DNA of 64,000 nt from Marinimicrobium alkaliphilum (GCF_003259155.1 NZ_QGMQ01000005.1:248001-312000), one strand, 5' to 3'; positions 44,268 through 53,870 are shown, counted from the first letter of the stretch. The notes: generated from the letters alone by a model not told the origin. Made by a program: numbers and translations.

Positions 44268-46073
44268 ATGCGAGGATATAGCCGCCGTTACCCGCCCGCG
44301 TCCCGGGACCCTCAGGTGCCCCGCCTTAACCTGAGAGAAGTCGTGGGTTACCTCTGGCCCTACCTGTGGGAGTTCAAGGGCCGGGTGATGCTCGCACTGC
44401 TGGCACTCCTGGCCGCTAAGGGCGCCGCCCTGACCATGCCCTGGGCACTCAAACACATCGTCGACGGTGTGGATCGGAGTCTGCAGCCGGAGGTGGTTTT
44501 GCCGGTGGCCTTTCTGTTGTTCTACGGGTTGTTGCGCTTTGGTGGGGTGTTTTTCGGCGAGCTGCGCGACGCCATCTTCAGTCGCGTGACCGAACACGCC
44601 ATGCGCCGCATCGGGCTGCGGGTGTTCAAACACCTGCACAATCTGGAGCTGGGCTTTCACCTCAACCGCCAGACCGGCGGCGTCAGCCGGGACATTGAGC
44701 GCGGCACCAGCGGCATCAGCTTCCTGATGCGCTTTCTGATGTTCAATATCGTCCCGACCCTGTTCGAGATCGCCATGGTTGCGGCGATTTTTGCCTATGC
44801 CTTCTCCCCTTGGTATTCCCTGATCGTGCTGGTCGCCGTGGTGGTGTATATCCTGTTTACCGTCATCACCACGGAATGGCGCAACCGCTTTGTGCGCGCC
44901 GCCAATCAGGCGGACTCCTCCACCAACACCCGGGCGGTGGACAGCCTGCTCAACTATGAGACGGTCAAATACTTCAACAACGAGCGTTTTGAGGCCAGGA
45001 CCTACGACGACTTTCTGGCTCATTGGGAACAGGCCAAACTCAAAAACCGGATGTCACTGCTGGCGCTCAACTCCGGTCAGGCGCTGATCATCGCCCTGGC
45101 CATCACCGCCCTGATGTTTATGGCCACCGCCAGTGTGGTTGAGCGGGAGCTGACCATCGGTGACCTGGTGATGCTCAACGCCTACATGATTCAGCTGTTT
45201 ATTCCGCTCAACTTTCTCGGGTTCGTGTATCGGGAAATCCGCCGGGCGCTGACCGATCTGGAGAATATGCTCGGCCTGTTGCGTCGCCAACCCGCCATCG
45301 CTGACGCTCCGGATGCCCGGGCGTTGGTGGTCAGCCGCGGCGCCATCCGTTTTGATCGGGTCCACTTTGGCTATCACTCCGAGCGCCCCATCCTCAAAGG
45401 TCTGACCTTGAGTATCGAGCCGGGAGAGCGGGTCGCCATTGTCGGCGCTTCCGGTGCCGGTAAAAGCACCCTCGCCCGCCTGCTTTATCGGTTTTACGAT
45501 GTGGATGGCGGCAGCATCCGTATCGACGATCAGGATATCCGCACCGTCACCCAGGACAGCCTGCGCCGGGCCATTGCGGTGGTGCCCCAGGACACGGTGC
45601 TGTTCAACACCAGCATTCGCGAGAACATCGCCTACGGCAACCCGGCGGCCGACGACGCCGCCATCGAGCGGGCCATCCGCATGGCGAATCTGGACGCCTT
45701 TATCGCCAGCCTGCCCGAGGGCGACCAGACCCTGGTGGGCGAGCGCGGCCTGAAAGTCTCGGGTGGCGAAAAGCAGCGCATCGCCATCGCCCGGGTGCTG
45801 CTCAAAGGCGCACCCATACTGGTGTTTGACGAAGCCACCTCGGCCCTGGATTCCAACGCCGAAAGCGCCATCGTCGACGCCATGCGCGAAGTCTCCACCG
45901 GTCACACCAGCCTGGTGATCGCCCACCGGCTCTCCACCATCGTCGACGCGGATCGGATCCTGGTGCTCGACGACGGACAACTGGTCGAGCAAGGCAGCCA
46001 TCAGCAGCTGTTGGCTCAGGGCGGGCGCTACGCCCGGCTCTGGGCGTTGCAGCAGAGCCGGCGCTCTGAGTAA
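44268..46073 (+). CDS. Atm1-type (ABCB7/HMT1) ABC exporter
   Basis: The 601 aa half-transporter has an N-terminal six-TM domain (about 25-320) carrying LLNYETVKYFNNE, the hallmark of the Atm1/ABCB7 group, and a C-terminal ATPase with Walker A GASGAGKST, signature VSGGEKQR, Walker B ILVFDEATSALD and His loop VIAHRLSTI. Atm1-like exporters move glutathione or metal-glutathione complexes and are linked to metal tolerance or Fe-S biogenesis. ATG 44268 gives the family N-terminus; upstream in-frame codons are shadowed by the neighbouring BNR gene. AGGAG lies about 14 bases upstream. Confidence 0.85.
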   Translation: MRGYSRRYPPASRDPQVPRLNLREVVGYLWPYLWEFKGRVMLALLALLAAKGAALTMPWALKHIVDGVDRSLQPEVVLPVAFLLFYGLLRFGGVFFGELRDAIFSRVTEHAMRRIGLRVFKHLHNLELGFHLNRQTGGVSRDIERGTSGISFLMRFLMFNIVPTLFEIAMVAAIFAYAFSPWYSLIVLVAVVVYILFTVITTEWRNRFVRAANQADSSTNTRAVDSLLNYETVKYFNNERFEARTYDDFLAHWEQAKLKNRMSLLALNSGQALIIALAITALMFMATASVVERELTIGDLVMLNAYMIQLFIPLNFLGFVYREIRRALTDLENMLGLLRRQPAIADAPDARALVVSRGAIRFDRVHFGYHSERPILKGLTLSIEPGERVAIVGASGAGKSTLARLLYRFYDVDGGSIRIDDQDIRTVTQDSLRRAIAVVPQDTVLFNTSIRENIAYGNPAADDAAIERAIRMANLDAFIASLPEGDQTLVGERGLKVSGGEKQRIAIARVLLKGAPILVFDEATSALDSNAESAIVDAMREVSTGHTSLVIAHRLSTIVDADRILVLDDGQLVEQGSHQQLLAQGGRYARLWALQQSRRSE

Positions 46074-46192
46074 ACGGAAAGGTCGGTGTCATTTGCACTG
46101 ATAAATATGATTTTACAGATAATTTATCCTGTGGTAATTTCAGACCTCCGATAATAACGATGGGCCACTCACGCCCAACCCTGGAGGAGCAG

Positions 46193-47494
46193 ATGCGGAT
46201 ACGCAGGCTTTCGATTCTACCGTTGGTCATTTTTCTGGCCTCTCTATTGGCGGCGGGCTGCGGCAGTAGCAGTTCCACCCCGGTGACACCACCGGTATCG
46301 GACGATGGCCAGTCCTCTTCCAGCTCCAGCTCGAGCGCGCCCACGGAGCCGCCTGTGGCGTCAATTTTCCCGGACTACAACAGCGACCCCCTGCCCCCGG
46401 ACGACGCCGGGATGACGGCGACCGCCAGTGACCTGGCCGCCGGTATGGGTCTGGGCTGGAATATCGGCAACACCCTGGAAGCCATTGGCGGTGAGACCGC
46501 CTGGGGCAACCCTGAGGTGACGCCTGAGCTGATCGCGCTGGTCAAGGAGGCGGGCTTTAACGCTATCCGGATTCCGGTCGCCTGGCACCAGTACGCCGAT
46601 GAGGCCACGGCGGAAATCGATGCCGATTGGCTCAACCGGGTGCGGGATGTGGTGCAGATGGTGGTTGATGAAGACCTCTACGCCGTGGTCAATATCCACT
46701 GGGACGGTGGCTGGCTGGAAAACAATATCGGCGCCGAGGTGGACGATGAAATCAATGATCGCCAGCGCGCCTATTGGGAGCAGATCGCCACCCACTTGCG
46801 GGATTTCGATGCCAAGGTGATCTTCGCCGGCACCAATGAGCCCAATGTGGAAAACGCCGACCAGATGGACACGCTGATGGTCTATCTCCAGACGTTCATC
46901 GACGCGGTGCGCGCCACCGGAGGCCGCAACGCCTACCGGACCCTGGTGGTGCAGGGGCCGCTTACCGATATTGAACTCACCAGCGAGCTGTGGACCCGCA
47001 TGCCGGAAGACAGCGTGCCCGACCGCTTGATGATGGAGGTCCACTTTTATACCCCCTATAACTTCGCCCTGATGCCCGAAGACCAGAGCTGGGGCAACCG
47101 CTTTTTCTATTGGGGCGAAGGCAATCGCTCGTCCACCGACACCGACCACAACCCGACCTGGGGCGAAGAGGCCCATATCGATGACCTGATGGCATTGATG
47201 CGCCACCAGTTTGTGGATCAGGGCATTCCGGTGCTGCTGGGTGAATACTCCGCCGTACGGCGCACTCACCTTGAAGGCGAAGCCCTGGAGCTGCACAACG
47301 CCTCCCGCGCCTACTACCATCGCTACGTCACCGAGCAGGCTTTCGCCAACGGCCTGCTGCCTTTCTACTGGGATAACGGCGGCCTGGGCAATAACGCCTT
47401 CGGCCTGTTCGACCGGAACAACCTTACACTCCATGACGAGCAGGTCATGGACGCATTACTCGAGGCGCTAGCCGCGTCAAAGGGTGAGGACTGA
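46193..47494 (+). CDS. GH5 family cellulase, lipoprotein form
   Basis: The 433 aa enzyme has a lipoprotein signal (LLAAGC), then a Ser-rich linker (SSSSSSSSAP) and a GH5 TIM-barrel catalytic domain (about 75-425). Marker motifs are GLGWNIGNTLEAIGGETAWG, acid/base FAGTNEPNVE (Glu216) and nucleophile LLGEYSA (Glu351), resembling GH5 subfamily 4 type endoglucanases (beta-1,4-glucan or xyloglucan). Attachment to the membrane suggests periplasmic or cell-surface hydrolysis. ATG 46193 has GGAGGAG four bases upstream, which rules out the in-frame start at 46160. TTGCAC (46093-46098) and GATAAT (46118-46123) are a weak promoter candidate (19-base spacing). Confidence 0.85.
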   Translation: MRIRRLSILPLVIFLASLLAAGCGSSSSTPVTPPVSDDGQSSSSSSSSAPTEPPVASIFPDYNSDPLPPDDAGMTATASDLAAGMGLGWNIGNTLEAIGGETAWGNPEVTPELIALVKEAGFNAIRIPVAWHQYADEATAEIDADWLNRVRDVVQMVVDEDLYAVVNIHWDGGWLENNIGAEVDDEINDRQRAYWEQIATHLRDFDAKVIFAGTNEPNVENADQMDTLMVYLQTFIDAVRATGGRNAYRTLVVQGPLTDIELTSELWTRMPEDSVPDRLMMEVHFYTPYNFALMPEDQSWGNRFFYWGEGNRSSTDTDHNPTWGEEAHIDDLMALMRHQFVDQGIPVLLGEYSAVRRTHLEGEALELHNASRAYYHRYVTEQAFANGLLPFYWDNGGLGNNAFGLFDRNNLTLHDEQVMDALLEALAASKGED

Positions 47495-47500
47495 GTGCAA

Positions 47501-47609
47501 GTCGAGGTCGGGTATCCCCTTTTGGGACACGCCGTAAACCCATCCCTGGGGGCTCGACTGCCGCCATCCAGGCGGCAGACGGTCCCAAAAGGGGATACCC
47601 GACCTCGAC
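47501..47609 (+). repeat. Three-stem palindromic element, copy B
   Basis: Perfect 28-bp arms (47501-47528 and 47582-47609) enclose a 53-bp core. The core holds CTGCCGCC/GGCGGCAG with loop ATCCA and CCCA-TCCC-TGGG, and shares CGCCGT and GGCTCGA with copy A. It occupies almost the whole 134-base gap between the convergent GH5 lipoprotein and uvrD genes. Confidence 0.9.
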
Positions 47610-47628
47610 GCTCCAATGTAGGGGCTGT

Positions 47629-49824
47629 TTAGAGTGGTGAGAGCTTGGCGTACTGCAACACCAGCCACTTGCTGCCTTCGTTCTCAAACTTGACCTGCAC
47701 CCGGGTCGCGGCGCCGTTGCCTTCAAAGTGCAGAATCACGCCCTCGCCGAACAACCCGTGACTGACCCGCTGGCCCAGATAAAAGCCGGTGTCCTCCCCC
47801 GAGTCGCTCAGGCGCTCGCGCGGGGCTTCCCGCTGGAAGCTGATCGGGCGGCTGATCTGGGATTTGACCCGCACTTCCTGCAGATACTTCTCCGGGATTT
47901 CCTTCACAAAGCGCGATAGGGCATTGAAGGTTTCGTTGCCGTACAGGCGCCGGGTTTCGGCGTAGGTGAGCGTCAGCTGCTCCATGGCGCGGGTCAGGCC
48001 CACGTAGCACAGGCGACGCTCCTCTTCGAGCCGATCCGGGTCTTCCATGGACATGCGGTGGGGGAACAGGTTTTCTTCCATACCCGCCATAAACACCCGG
48101 GGGAACTCCAGGCCCTTGGCGGAGTGCAGGGTCATCAGCTGCACAGCGTCTTCAAATTCGTCCGCCTGATTTTCGCCGGCATCCAGCGCGGCGGTATCCA
48201 GGAACTGCTGCAGCAGGTCGGTTTCCAGCGCCTCGTCGGCGTCGAAGGCGCCACAGGCGTTGACCAGCTCGCGTAGGTTCTCTGCCCGGGCCAGACCCTT
48301 TTCGCCTTTTTCGCTTTCGTGAAAGCGCAACAGCCCGGTGCCTTCCAGCACCCGGTCGGCCAGGTAATCCAGGCCCTGCTCCTCGACGTTGACGCGCTCG
48401 TCGGCCAGGGCTTCCACCAATTCGATAAAACCCTTCAGGGCATTGCCGGCGCGCGCGCTCATGGCCTTGTTGAGCAACATCTGGTGCGCCGCGCGCCAGA
48501 GCGAGCAGCCCTGCTCCCGGGCGAACAGGCGGATCTCGTCCACGGTTTTGCCACCGATGCCCCGGGTGGGGGTGTTGATGACCCGCTCGAAGGCGGCGTC
48601 GTCGTCCGGGTTGGCGATCAGGCGCAGATAGCCCAGGGCATTGCGAATCTCCAGGCGGTCGTAGAAGCGCTGGCCGCCGTAGATGCGGTAGGCGATGGCC
48701 TCGCGCAGGAGCGCCTCTTCCAGCACCCGGGACTGGGCGTTGGAACGGTACAGGATCGCGCAACTGCTGTAGCTGTTGCCCTGTTTGACCCAGTCCTCGA
48801 TGCGCTCGACGATAAAGCGCGCTTCGTCCTGCTCGTTAAAGGCCGCGTACAGGCTGATGGGTTCGCCCTCGACACCGTCGGTCCACAGCTCCTTGCCCAT
48901 GCGCCCAAAGTTGTTGGCGATCACGGCATTGGCGGCATTCAGGATGGTACTGGTGGAACGGTAGTTCTGCTCCAGGCGAATGGTCTGCACATTTGCGAAC
49001 TCGTCGGTAAAGCGGCGGATATTCTCGATGCGTGCGCCGCGCCAGCCGTAAATGGACTGGTCGTCGTCCCCGACTGCGGTGACATAGCAGCGCTCCCCCG
49101 CCAGCACCCGCAGCCAGGCGTACTGCACGGCGTTGGTGTCCTGAAATTCGTCCACCAGAATAAAGGGGAAGCGCTCCCGGTAGTGCTCCAGGATGTGCGG
49201 CTTGTGCAGCCACAGCTCGTGGGCGCGCAGCAACAGCTCGGCAAAATCCACCAGCCCGCCGCGCTGGCAGTCTTCCTCGTAGGCCCTGTAGACCCGGATC
49301 ATGGTTTTGATAAACAGGTCGCCGGTTTCCTGAATATGGTCCGGGCGCAGACCCTCGTCCTTCTGGCCGTTGATAAACCACTGGGCCTGTTTGACCGGCC
49401 AGCGGGTCTCGTCGATCTGCAGGTTCTGGTACACCCGCTTGACCAGCCGCAACTGGTCGTCCGAGTCCAGAATCTGGAAGTTCTGGGGCAGATTGGCGTC
49501 CTGCCAGTGGGCCTTGAGCAGGCGATGGGCCAGGCCGTGGAAGGTGCCCACCCACAGGCTGCGGGTATTCAGGGGGCGGCCCAGTTCGCGGAACAGCTCA
49601 TCCAGGCGCCCGCGCATCTCGCGTGCGGCCTTGTTGGTAAAGGTCACCGCCATGATCGAATGGGGTGACACCCCCTGCTCCTGAATCAGCCAGGCGATCC
49701 GGTGCACCAGCACCCGGGTCTTGCCGCTGCCCGCCCCGGCCAGAATCAGCTGGTTGCCCGCCGGGGCGGCCACCGCCTGGTGCTGGGCGTCGTTCAGGGA
49801 GTCGAGCAGGGGCGAAGCGTCCAT
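47629..49824 (-). CDS. uvrD: DNA helicase II (UvrD)
   Basis: The 731 aa SF1A helicase has all motifs in order: LILAGAGSGKTRVL, FTNKAAREMRGR, LVDEFQDTN, AVGDDDQSIYGWRGA, RLEQNYRST, MTLHSAKGLEFPRVFMAG and CYVGLTRAM. The length fits UvrD (720 in E. coli) better than Rep, and the C-terminal tail with QRVSHGLFGEGVILHFEGNG is UvrD-like. It unwinds 3'-5' in mismatch and nucleotide-excision repair. With the giant uvrA and photolyase genes earlier in the window it adds to the repair capacity of this region. Confidence 0.93.
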   Translation of the reverse strand: MDASPLLDSLNDAQHQAVAAPAGNQLILAGAGSGKTRVLVHRIAWLIQEQGVSPHSIMAVTFTNKAAREMRGRLDELFRELGRPLNTRSLWVGTFHGLAHRLLKAHWQDANLPQNFQILDSDDQLRLVKRVYQNLQIDETRWPVKQAQWFINGQKDEGLRPDHIQETGDLFIKTMIRVYRAYEEDCQRGGLVDFAELLLRAHELWLHKPHILEHYRERFPFILVDEFQDTNAVQYAWLRVLAGERCYVTAVGDDDQSIYGWRGARIENIRRFTDEFANVQTIRLEQNYRSTSTILNAANAVIANNFGRMGKELWTDGVEGEPISLYAAFNEQDEARFIVERIEDWVKQGNSYSSCAILYRSNAQSRVLEEALLREAIAYRIYGGQRFYDRLEIRNALGYLRLIANPDDDAAFERVINTPTRGIGGKTVDEIRLFAREQGCSLWRAAHQMLLNKAMSARAGNALKGFIELVEALADERVNVEEQGLDYLADRVLEGTGLLRFHESEKGEKGLARAENLRELVNACGAFDADEALETDLLQQFLDTAALDAGENQADEFEDAVQLMTLHSAKGLEFPRVFMAGMEENLFPHRMSMEDPDRLEEERRLCYVGLTRAMEQLTLTYAETRRLYGNETFNALSRFVKEIPEKYLQEVRVKSQISRPISFQREAPRERLSDSGEDTGFYLGQRVSHGLFGEGVILHFEGNGAATRVQVKFENEGSKWLVLQYAKLSPL

Positions 49825-50079
49825 GGAGTAAAGCTCTCGGTATTGATGAATTCAGGGAGGCGCAGTTTACCGGGTTTGGGCACGGATTTCAGGCGTGTCC
49901 GTCACAAAATAACTGGTTAAACGTACAGTTTTGTGGGAGGGGTGTCAAACCCCCTCGTTTCTGACCAGACCGGTTAACGCCGGCGGCATTTTTTGCTAGG
50001 CTGCAGTCAGAATGACAACGATAAAGTCTGACGTCACACGATCAGGGATTTAAACGCCAACCACCAGGGAATGTACACC

Positions 50080-51549
50080 ATGGCAACCATCTACCGTTTA
50101 TTCTGTATCGCCGTTTTTCTGATGCTGCTCGCCGACCCGGCCAGGGCCACCGCCTGGACCGAATACCGGTCGACCAACTTCGCCATTCTCTCCGATCAGC
50201 CAGCTGATGTCGCCAAGTCCCTACTGCGGGAATTTGAGCAGTATCGCGCGGCCGTGTTGCAGTATATGCAGCTCGAAGACCGGCCCGAGAATCAGCGCAT
50301 GCAGGTGCTCATGTATGCGGACAAAGATCAGTTTCAGGCGCTCACCGACAATCCGATGATTGGTGGCTTCTATGCCAACACCGACGCCGGGCCGCGCATG
50401 GTTGTAGGGCCGATGGACAATTTTCAGGACAGCTCGGTGGTGCTTTTCCACGAGTACGTGCACTACCTGCTGGCGGAACACAGCCAGATACGGTATCCGC
50501 GCTGGTACAACGAGGGCCTGTCCGAGGTGCTGGCCTCGATGGTGATCGAGGAGGATCGGGTGCTGCTCGGCGCGCTCCACCCCTGGCGTCGCCATTGGCT
50601 CAACGCCCCCGGCTGGCATCGTCTGGATGACCTGATGGCGCCGGACTACGAGTCGGAGCGCGCGCGTTATTGGATGCAGTTTTATGCATCGTCCTGGCTC
50701 ACTGTGCACTACCTGGAGTTGGCGCCCCTGTTTGATGGCCCCGACTACAGCGCCCAAACCCGGGAATACCTGATGCTCTACAACCAGGGGGTGGACTCGC
50801 CGACGGCGTTTGAGCAGGCCTTTGATATGCCGTTGCGGGATATGGATCGCCAGATTCGGCGCTATCGGGCTAACCGGTTTACCCGGGTGCTCAGCTTGCC
50901 CGTCGCCCGTTACGAGGGGACGATTGACAAGCGGACACTGTCCGACAATGAGCGTCAGTTTGCCCTGGCGGACCTGCTCTGGCGCCTCGGCCAGGAGGAG
51001 CGCGCACGGGAATATTTGGCGGAGCTTGATGAGGAGCGGGCCGATGCTGCGCGGGGCTTGGCGTTGCGCGCGGTACTGGTCAATCATGCCGGCAACCTCA
51101 CCGACGCCGAACGAGACCTGGCAAAGGCCCTGGCCCTCGACCCCGAGCACTTGCGGGTAAAGGCCAATGCCGCGCACTTTTACCATGACCGGCACGAGGC
51201 CGCGACCGAAGCGGGCTTTGAGGCACCCTACGCCAAGCGGGGCCTGACTTATGCTGATGCCGCGTTGGCGCAGGTGCCCGATGACACCGAAAGCCTTTAC
51301 TACAAAGCGCTATTGCACAAGGCCGCCGGCCAGCCGCAAGAGGCCCTGCGGGCATTGATGGCCATTTATCAGCAGTTTCCCGCCAGCGTGACGGTAAACC
51401 TGCTGCTCGCCAACGACCTGATGGATCTGGAGCGCCCTGACCTGGCCGAACAGTTTGTCAGCAACGCCGAGCGCTATGGCCATTCGCCGGAAGAGCAGGA
51501 ATCGGCCCAGGAAGCGCGAGCGCGCCTGACCTCGGCAGAGAATGAGTGA
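50080..51549 (+). CDS. Secreted HExxH metallopeptidase-like protein with TPR C-terminus
   Basis: The 489 aa protein has a signal peptide (LFCIAVFLMLLADPARA), then a domain with HEYVH (His124, Glu125, His128) and a downstream Glu145 in YNEGLSEVLAS. The HExxH plus Glu 17 residues later is a gluzincin-like zinc site. The C-terminal half (about 280-485) has TPR-like helical repeats (ARYEGTIDKRTLSDNERQFA, YYKALLHKAAGQPQEALRAL). ATG 50080 has AGGGA nine bases upstream; an ATG at 50071 is too close to it. Peptidase activity is inferred from the motif alone; similar proteins are annotated as hypothetical. Confidence 0.7.
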   Translation: MATIYRLFCIAVFLMLLADPARATAWTEYRSTNFAILSDQPADVAKSLLREFEQYRAAVLQYMQLEDRPENQRMQVLMYADKDQFQALTDNPMIGGFYANTDAGPRMVVGPMDNFQDSSVVLFHEYVHYLLAEHSQIRYPRWYNEGLSEVLASMVIEEDRVLLGALHPWRRHWLNAPGWHRLDDLMAPDYESERARYWMQFYASSWLTVHYLELAPLFDGPDYSAQTREYLMLYNQGVDSPTAFEQAFDMPLRDMDRQIRRYRANRFTRVLSLPVARYEGTIDKRTLSDNERQFALADLLWRLGQEERAREYLAELDEERADAARGLALRAVLVNHAGNLTDAERDLAKALALDPEHLRVKANAAHFYHDRHEAATEAGFEAPYAKRGLTYADAALAQVPDDTESLYYKALLHKAAGQPQEALRALMAIYQQFPASVTVNLLLANDLMDLERPDLAEQFVSNAERYGHSPEEQESAQEARARLTSAENE

Positions 51550-51626
51550 GTGTGGGGATCTATCGGCCGCGATTGCGCGTACTCTCTGCCGAACACACTT
51601 ATTCAGCCAATGGCATGAGGTACTCA

Positions 51627-51797
51627 ATGTTCAACCTGTTCAAAAGCGACCCCAGCAAGAAATTGCAGAAGGCCTATGAAGCCAAACTCGAGCAGGCGAT
51701 GCAGAGCCAACGAAATGGCGACATCCGGCGCTACAGTGAACTGAGCGCTGAGGCCGATGTGATCTACAAGCAGTTGCAAGCGCTCAAGGCGGAGTAG
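51627..51797 (+). CDS. DUF6435 small protein
   Basis: The 56 aa protein begins MFNLFKSDPSKKLQKAYEAK and continues as a charged helix (EQAMQSQRNGDIRRYSELSA), the pattern of DUF6435. TGAGG lies six bases before ATG 51627; an in-frame upstream start at 51546 is not supported. Function unknown. It sits 77 bases after the peptidase-like gene. Confidence 0.75.
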   Translation: MFNLFKSDPSKKLQKAYEAKLEQAMQSQRNGDIRRYSELSAEADVIYKQLQALKAE

Positions 51798-51805
51798 TGG
51801 AACCA

Positions 51806-52354
51806 ATGGATTCGCGCACACCGGTCAGTCGGGCCGAGATCGATGCCATGGACCCGCGCTTTCGGGTGCAGTTCATCAACTCACTGTCGGGTTTCAAGAG
51901 CCTGAACCTGGTGGGGACGGTCGACGCCGACGGGCGGGAAAATCTGGCCATTGTCAGTTCGGTGATTCACCTGGGCGCCAATCCGCCCCTGATGGCCATG
52001 GTGACCCGGCCCCGCTCCGTGGAGCGGCATACGGTAGACAACCTGATGGCCACCGGGGTATTTACTCTCAATCATGTGCGCCCGGATTTTGTCGAGGCCG
52101 CGCACCAGACCTCGGCGCGCTACCCCCGGGAGCAGTCGGAATTCGCCCAGGTGGGCCTGACGCCCTGGTACAGCGGCACCTTCCCGGCGCCCTACGTCGC
52201 CGAGAGTGCCCTGCGTATCGGCCTACGCTGGCGCGAGTCCAAGTTGATTGAACTGAACGATACCGAACTCATCATCGGCGAAATTGACGAAGTGCATCTG
52301 GATCAACAGGCCTGGCGGGATGACGGTTCGGTGGATCTCGAAGCCCTGGACTGA
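51806..52354 (+). CDS. Flavin reductase-like (FMN-binding split barrel) protein
   Basis: The 182 aa protein has the flavin-reductase-like split-barrel pattern: FINSLSGFKSLNLVGTVDAD, NLAIVSSVIHLGANPPLMAM, and RHTVDNLMATGVFTLNHVRP, ending with an IIGEIDEVHLD strand. It probably binds FMN and reduces it or an unknown partner with NAD(P)H. GGAG lies eleven bases before ATG 51806; an in-frame GTG at 51797 overlapping the DUF6435 stop is an alternative. The pair is likely cotranscribed. Confidence 0.8.
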   Translation: MDSRTPVSRAEIDAMDPRFRVQFINSLSGFKSLNLVGTVDADGRENLAIVSSVIHLGANPPLMAMVTRPRSVERHTVDNLMATGVFTLNHVRPDFVEAAHQTSARYPREQSEFAQVGLTPWYSGTFPAPYVAESALRIGLRWRESKLIELNDTELIIGEIDEVHLDQQAWRDDGSVDLEALD

Positions 52355-52429
52355 CCGGCGCCCGCTTGCGGCGGTGGAGCCGATGCCCGACAATAGCGGC
52401 TCACTCATCGTCTACCTCTGTGTGACCCT

Positions 52430-52669
52430 ATGGCCGGCCCCTTTCTTCCTCCACCGATTCTTCCGCGCAAGCTCAATAAATGTGAGCGCTGCGGTCAGCA
52501 GTACAGTAAAAAGGAAACACTGTGTCCCCACTGCGGCCATTTGACCGATCAGCAGGTCGCTCTGCTCAAGCAGGATCTCAAGGAGCGCCATGAGGGCAAC
52601 GCCAATTTGGGCAAATTGTTTTTGGCCCTGGCGGCCATCATTGCCCTGGGCCTCCTGATCTTTATCTAG
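52430..52669 (+). CDS. Zinc-ribbon protein with one TM helix
   Basis: The 79 aa protein has CERCGQQ and CPHCGHL (two CxxC pairs, residues about 18-35) forming a small zinc ribbon, then a helical [16 protein letters not shown] linker and a C-terminal TM segment ([17 protein letters not shown]). The 3' end overlaps the chemoreceptor gene on the other strand by eight bases. No function can be assigned. Confidence 0.65.
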   Translation: MAGPFLPPPILPRKLNKCERCGQQYSKKETLCPHCGHLTDQQVALLKQDLKERHEGNANLGKLFLALAAIIALGLLIFI

Positions 52670-53870
52670 CGAAACGCGTCAGCTGCGCCCGGGTACGATC
52701 GGTGCCGGTCAGGAGGGTTTTGGTCGCGTCGTCGATACTGCCCATCTGGGCGTAGGCTTCCTGAGCTACTGCTTCAATGGCGGTGACGTGTTGATGGGTC
52801 TGCCGGTAGCGCTGCTCCAGCGCTGTGACGGTTTCATTGATGCGTTCGGTACCTTGCTGGGCGTCGGTGAGGCTGGTTTGCAACTCGGCAAATTCGGCGT
52901 GGGTACTGCCGATATGGTTGCGCGCCCGCTCCGCCTGTTCGTTGAGGCGGTCGGACTCGGCCCGGGTGTCCGCCACCAGCCGTTCCATGTCGTTGAGAAA
53001 CCCGGAAATCTGTCCGGTGGCATCGTTGACCTTGGCCGCCAGGCTGCGCACCTCATCGGCGACCACCGCAAATCCGCGTCCGGCGTCTCCGGCCCGGGCC
53101 GCTTCGATGGCGGCGTTCAGAGCCAGCAGGTTGGTCTGATCGGAAAAGTTTTCCACCATACTCAGAATCTGGCGCACATCCTGCCCGTTCTTCTGCAGGC
53201 CCTCCACCGTGCCGCCAAAGGACGACAGCAGTTTGACGATGTCGGCGAGCTGGTCGGACAGGTGTTGTAGCTGGCGGTTGGCGGTGCCGGCTTTTTCAAC
53301 GGTTGAGCGACTGACCTCACCCACCTCATCACTGGTGCGTACGATATCGCCCAGGTGACTCACAACCTCTTCGCTATCCTGACGAATCGCCCGGCTGCGG
53401 GTTTCGACATCCCGGAGCTGTAGGCGAGCACTCTGGGCGGTGCTGGCGACTTGTTGGTTGGTATCGCAGTTGTCCTGGGCGTTGCCGTGAATCCCGGCCA
53501 GCATCTCTGCCAACTGAGCGACAAACTGGTTGTACTCCTCGGACAGGGTGCGGAATTCGTCAAAGGTAAAGGCGGGCAATCGGTAATGGAGGTCGGCACC
53601 TTTGCGGTTGGCCTGGTGCAGGGCATCCACCAGGGCGTGTACCGGGCGCACGATCAGCATATAGAGGTAGAACAAGGTAAAGACGAAGGCCCCTGCACCG
53701 GCTGTGGCCAGCAGCCACCAGCGGCCATCGGCACCGTTCTCGGGGTAGGCCAGGGTCAAGGCCAGGCCAAAAAATACCGCCAGAAAGGCGATATTTCCGG
53801 TTAGTTTGCGGGCAAGGGTCCCGAAAAAGGTCTTTTCAATCCACTGGTACACGGCGATCACAGTCTCCAT
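52662..53870 (-). CDS. Methyl-accepting chemotaxis protein without a periplasmic sensor domain
   Basis: The 402 aa protein has two N-terminal TM segments (about residues 25-42 and 52-75) separated by only about ten residues, a HAMP-like linker ([20 protein letters not shown]), and a long cytoplasmic coiled coil with the signalling tip [20 protein letters not shown] and [18 protein letters not shown]. There is no extracellular ligand-binding domain, so it must sense membrane state, an intracellular cue or a partner protein. GGGAGAGA precedes the start. Confidence 0.9.
   Translation of the reverse strand: METVIAVYQWIEKTFFGTLARKLTGNIAFLAVFFGLALTLAYPENGADGRWWLLATAGAGAFVFTLFYLYMLIVRPVHALVDALHQANRKGADLHYRLPAFTFDEFRTLSEEYNQFVAQLAEMLAGIHGNAQDNCDTNQQVASTAQSARLQLRDVETRSRAIRQDSEEVVSHLGDIVRTSDEVGEVSRSTVEKAGTANRQLQHLSDQLADIVKLLSSFGGTVEGLQKNGQDVRQILSMVENFSDQTNLLALNAAIEAARAGDAGRGFAVVADEVRSLAAKVNDATGQISGFLNDMERLVADTRAESDRLNEQAERARNHIGSTHAEFAELQTSLTDAQQGTERINETVTALEQRYRQTHQHVTAIEAVAQEAYAQMGSIDDATKTLLTGTDRTRAQLTRFAR

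Noticed and set aside
47501-47609. Copy B considered as an ordinary transcription terminator
   Set aside because: It has no T-tract next to the long stem, and the core is shared with a copy inside a coding sequence, so it is a repeat element first; it could still affect transcript ends.
49937-49956. Hairpin GAGGGG/CCCCTC upstream of the HExxH gene
   Set aside because: The stem is only six bases, with a large loop and a weak T-run, and it lies before a gene on one strand and 110 bases upstream of uvrD on the other, so a terminator role is not supported.
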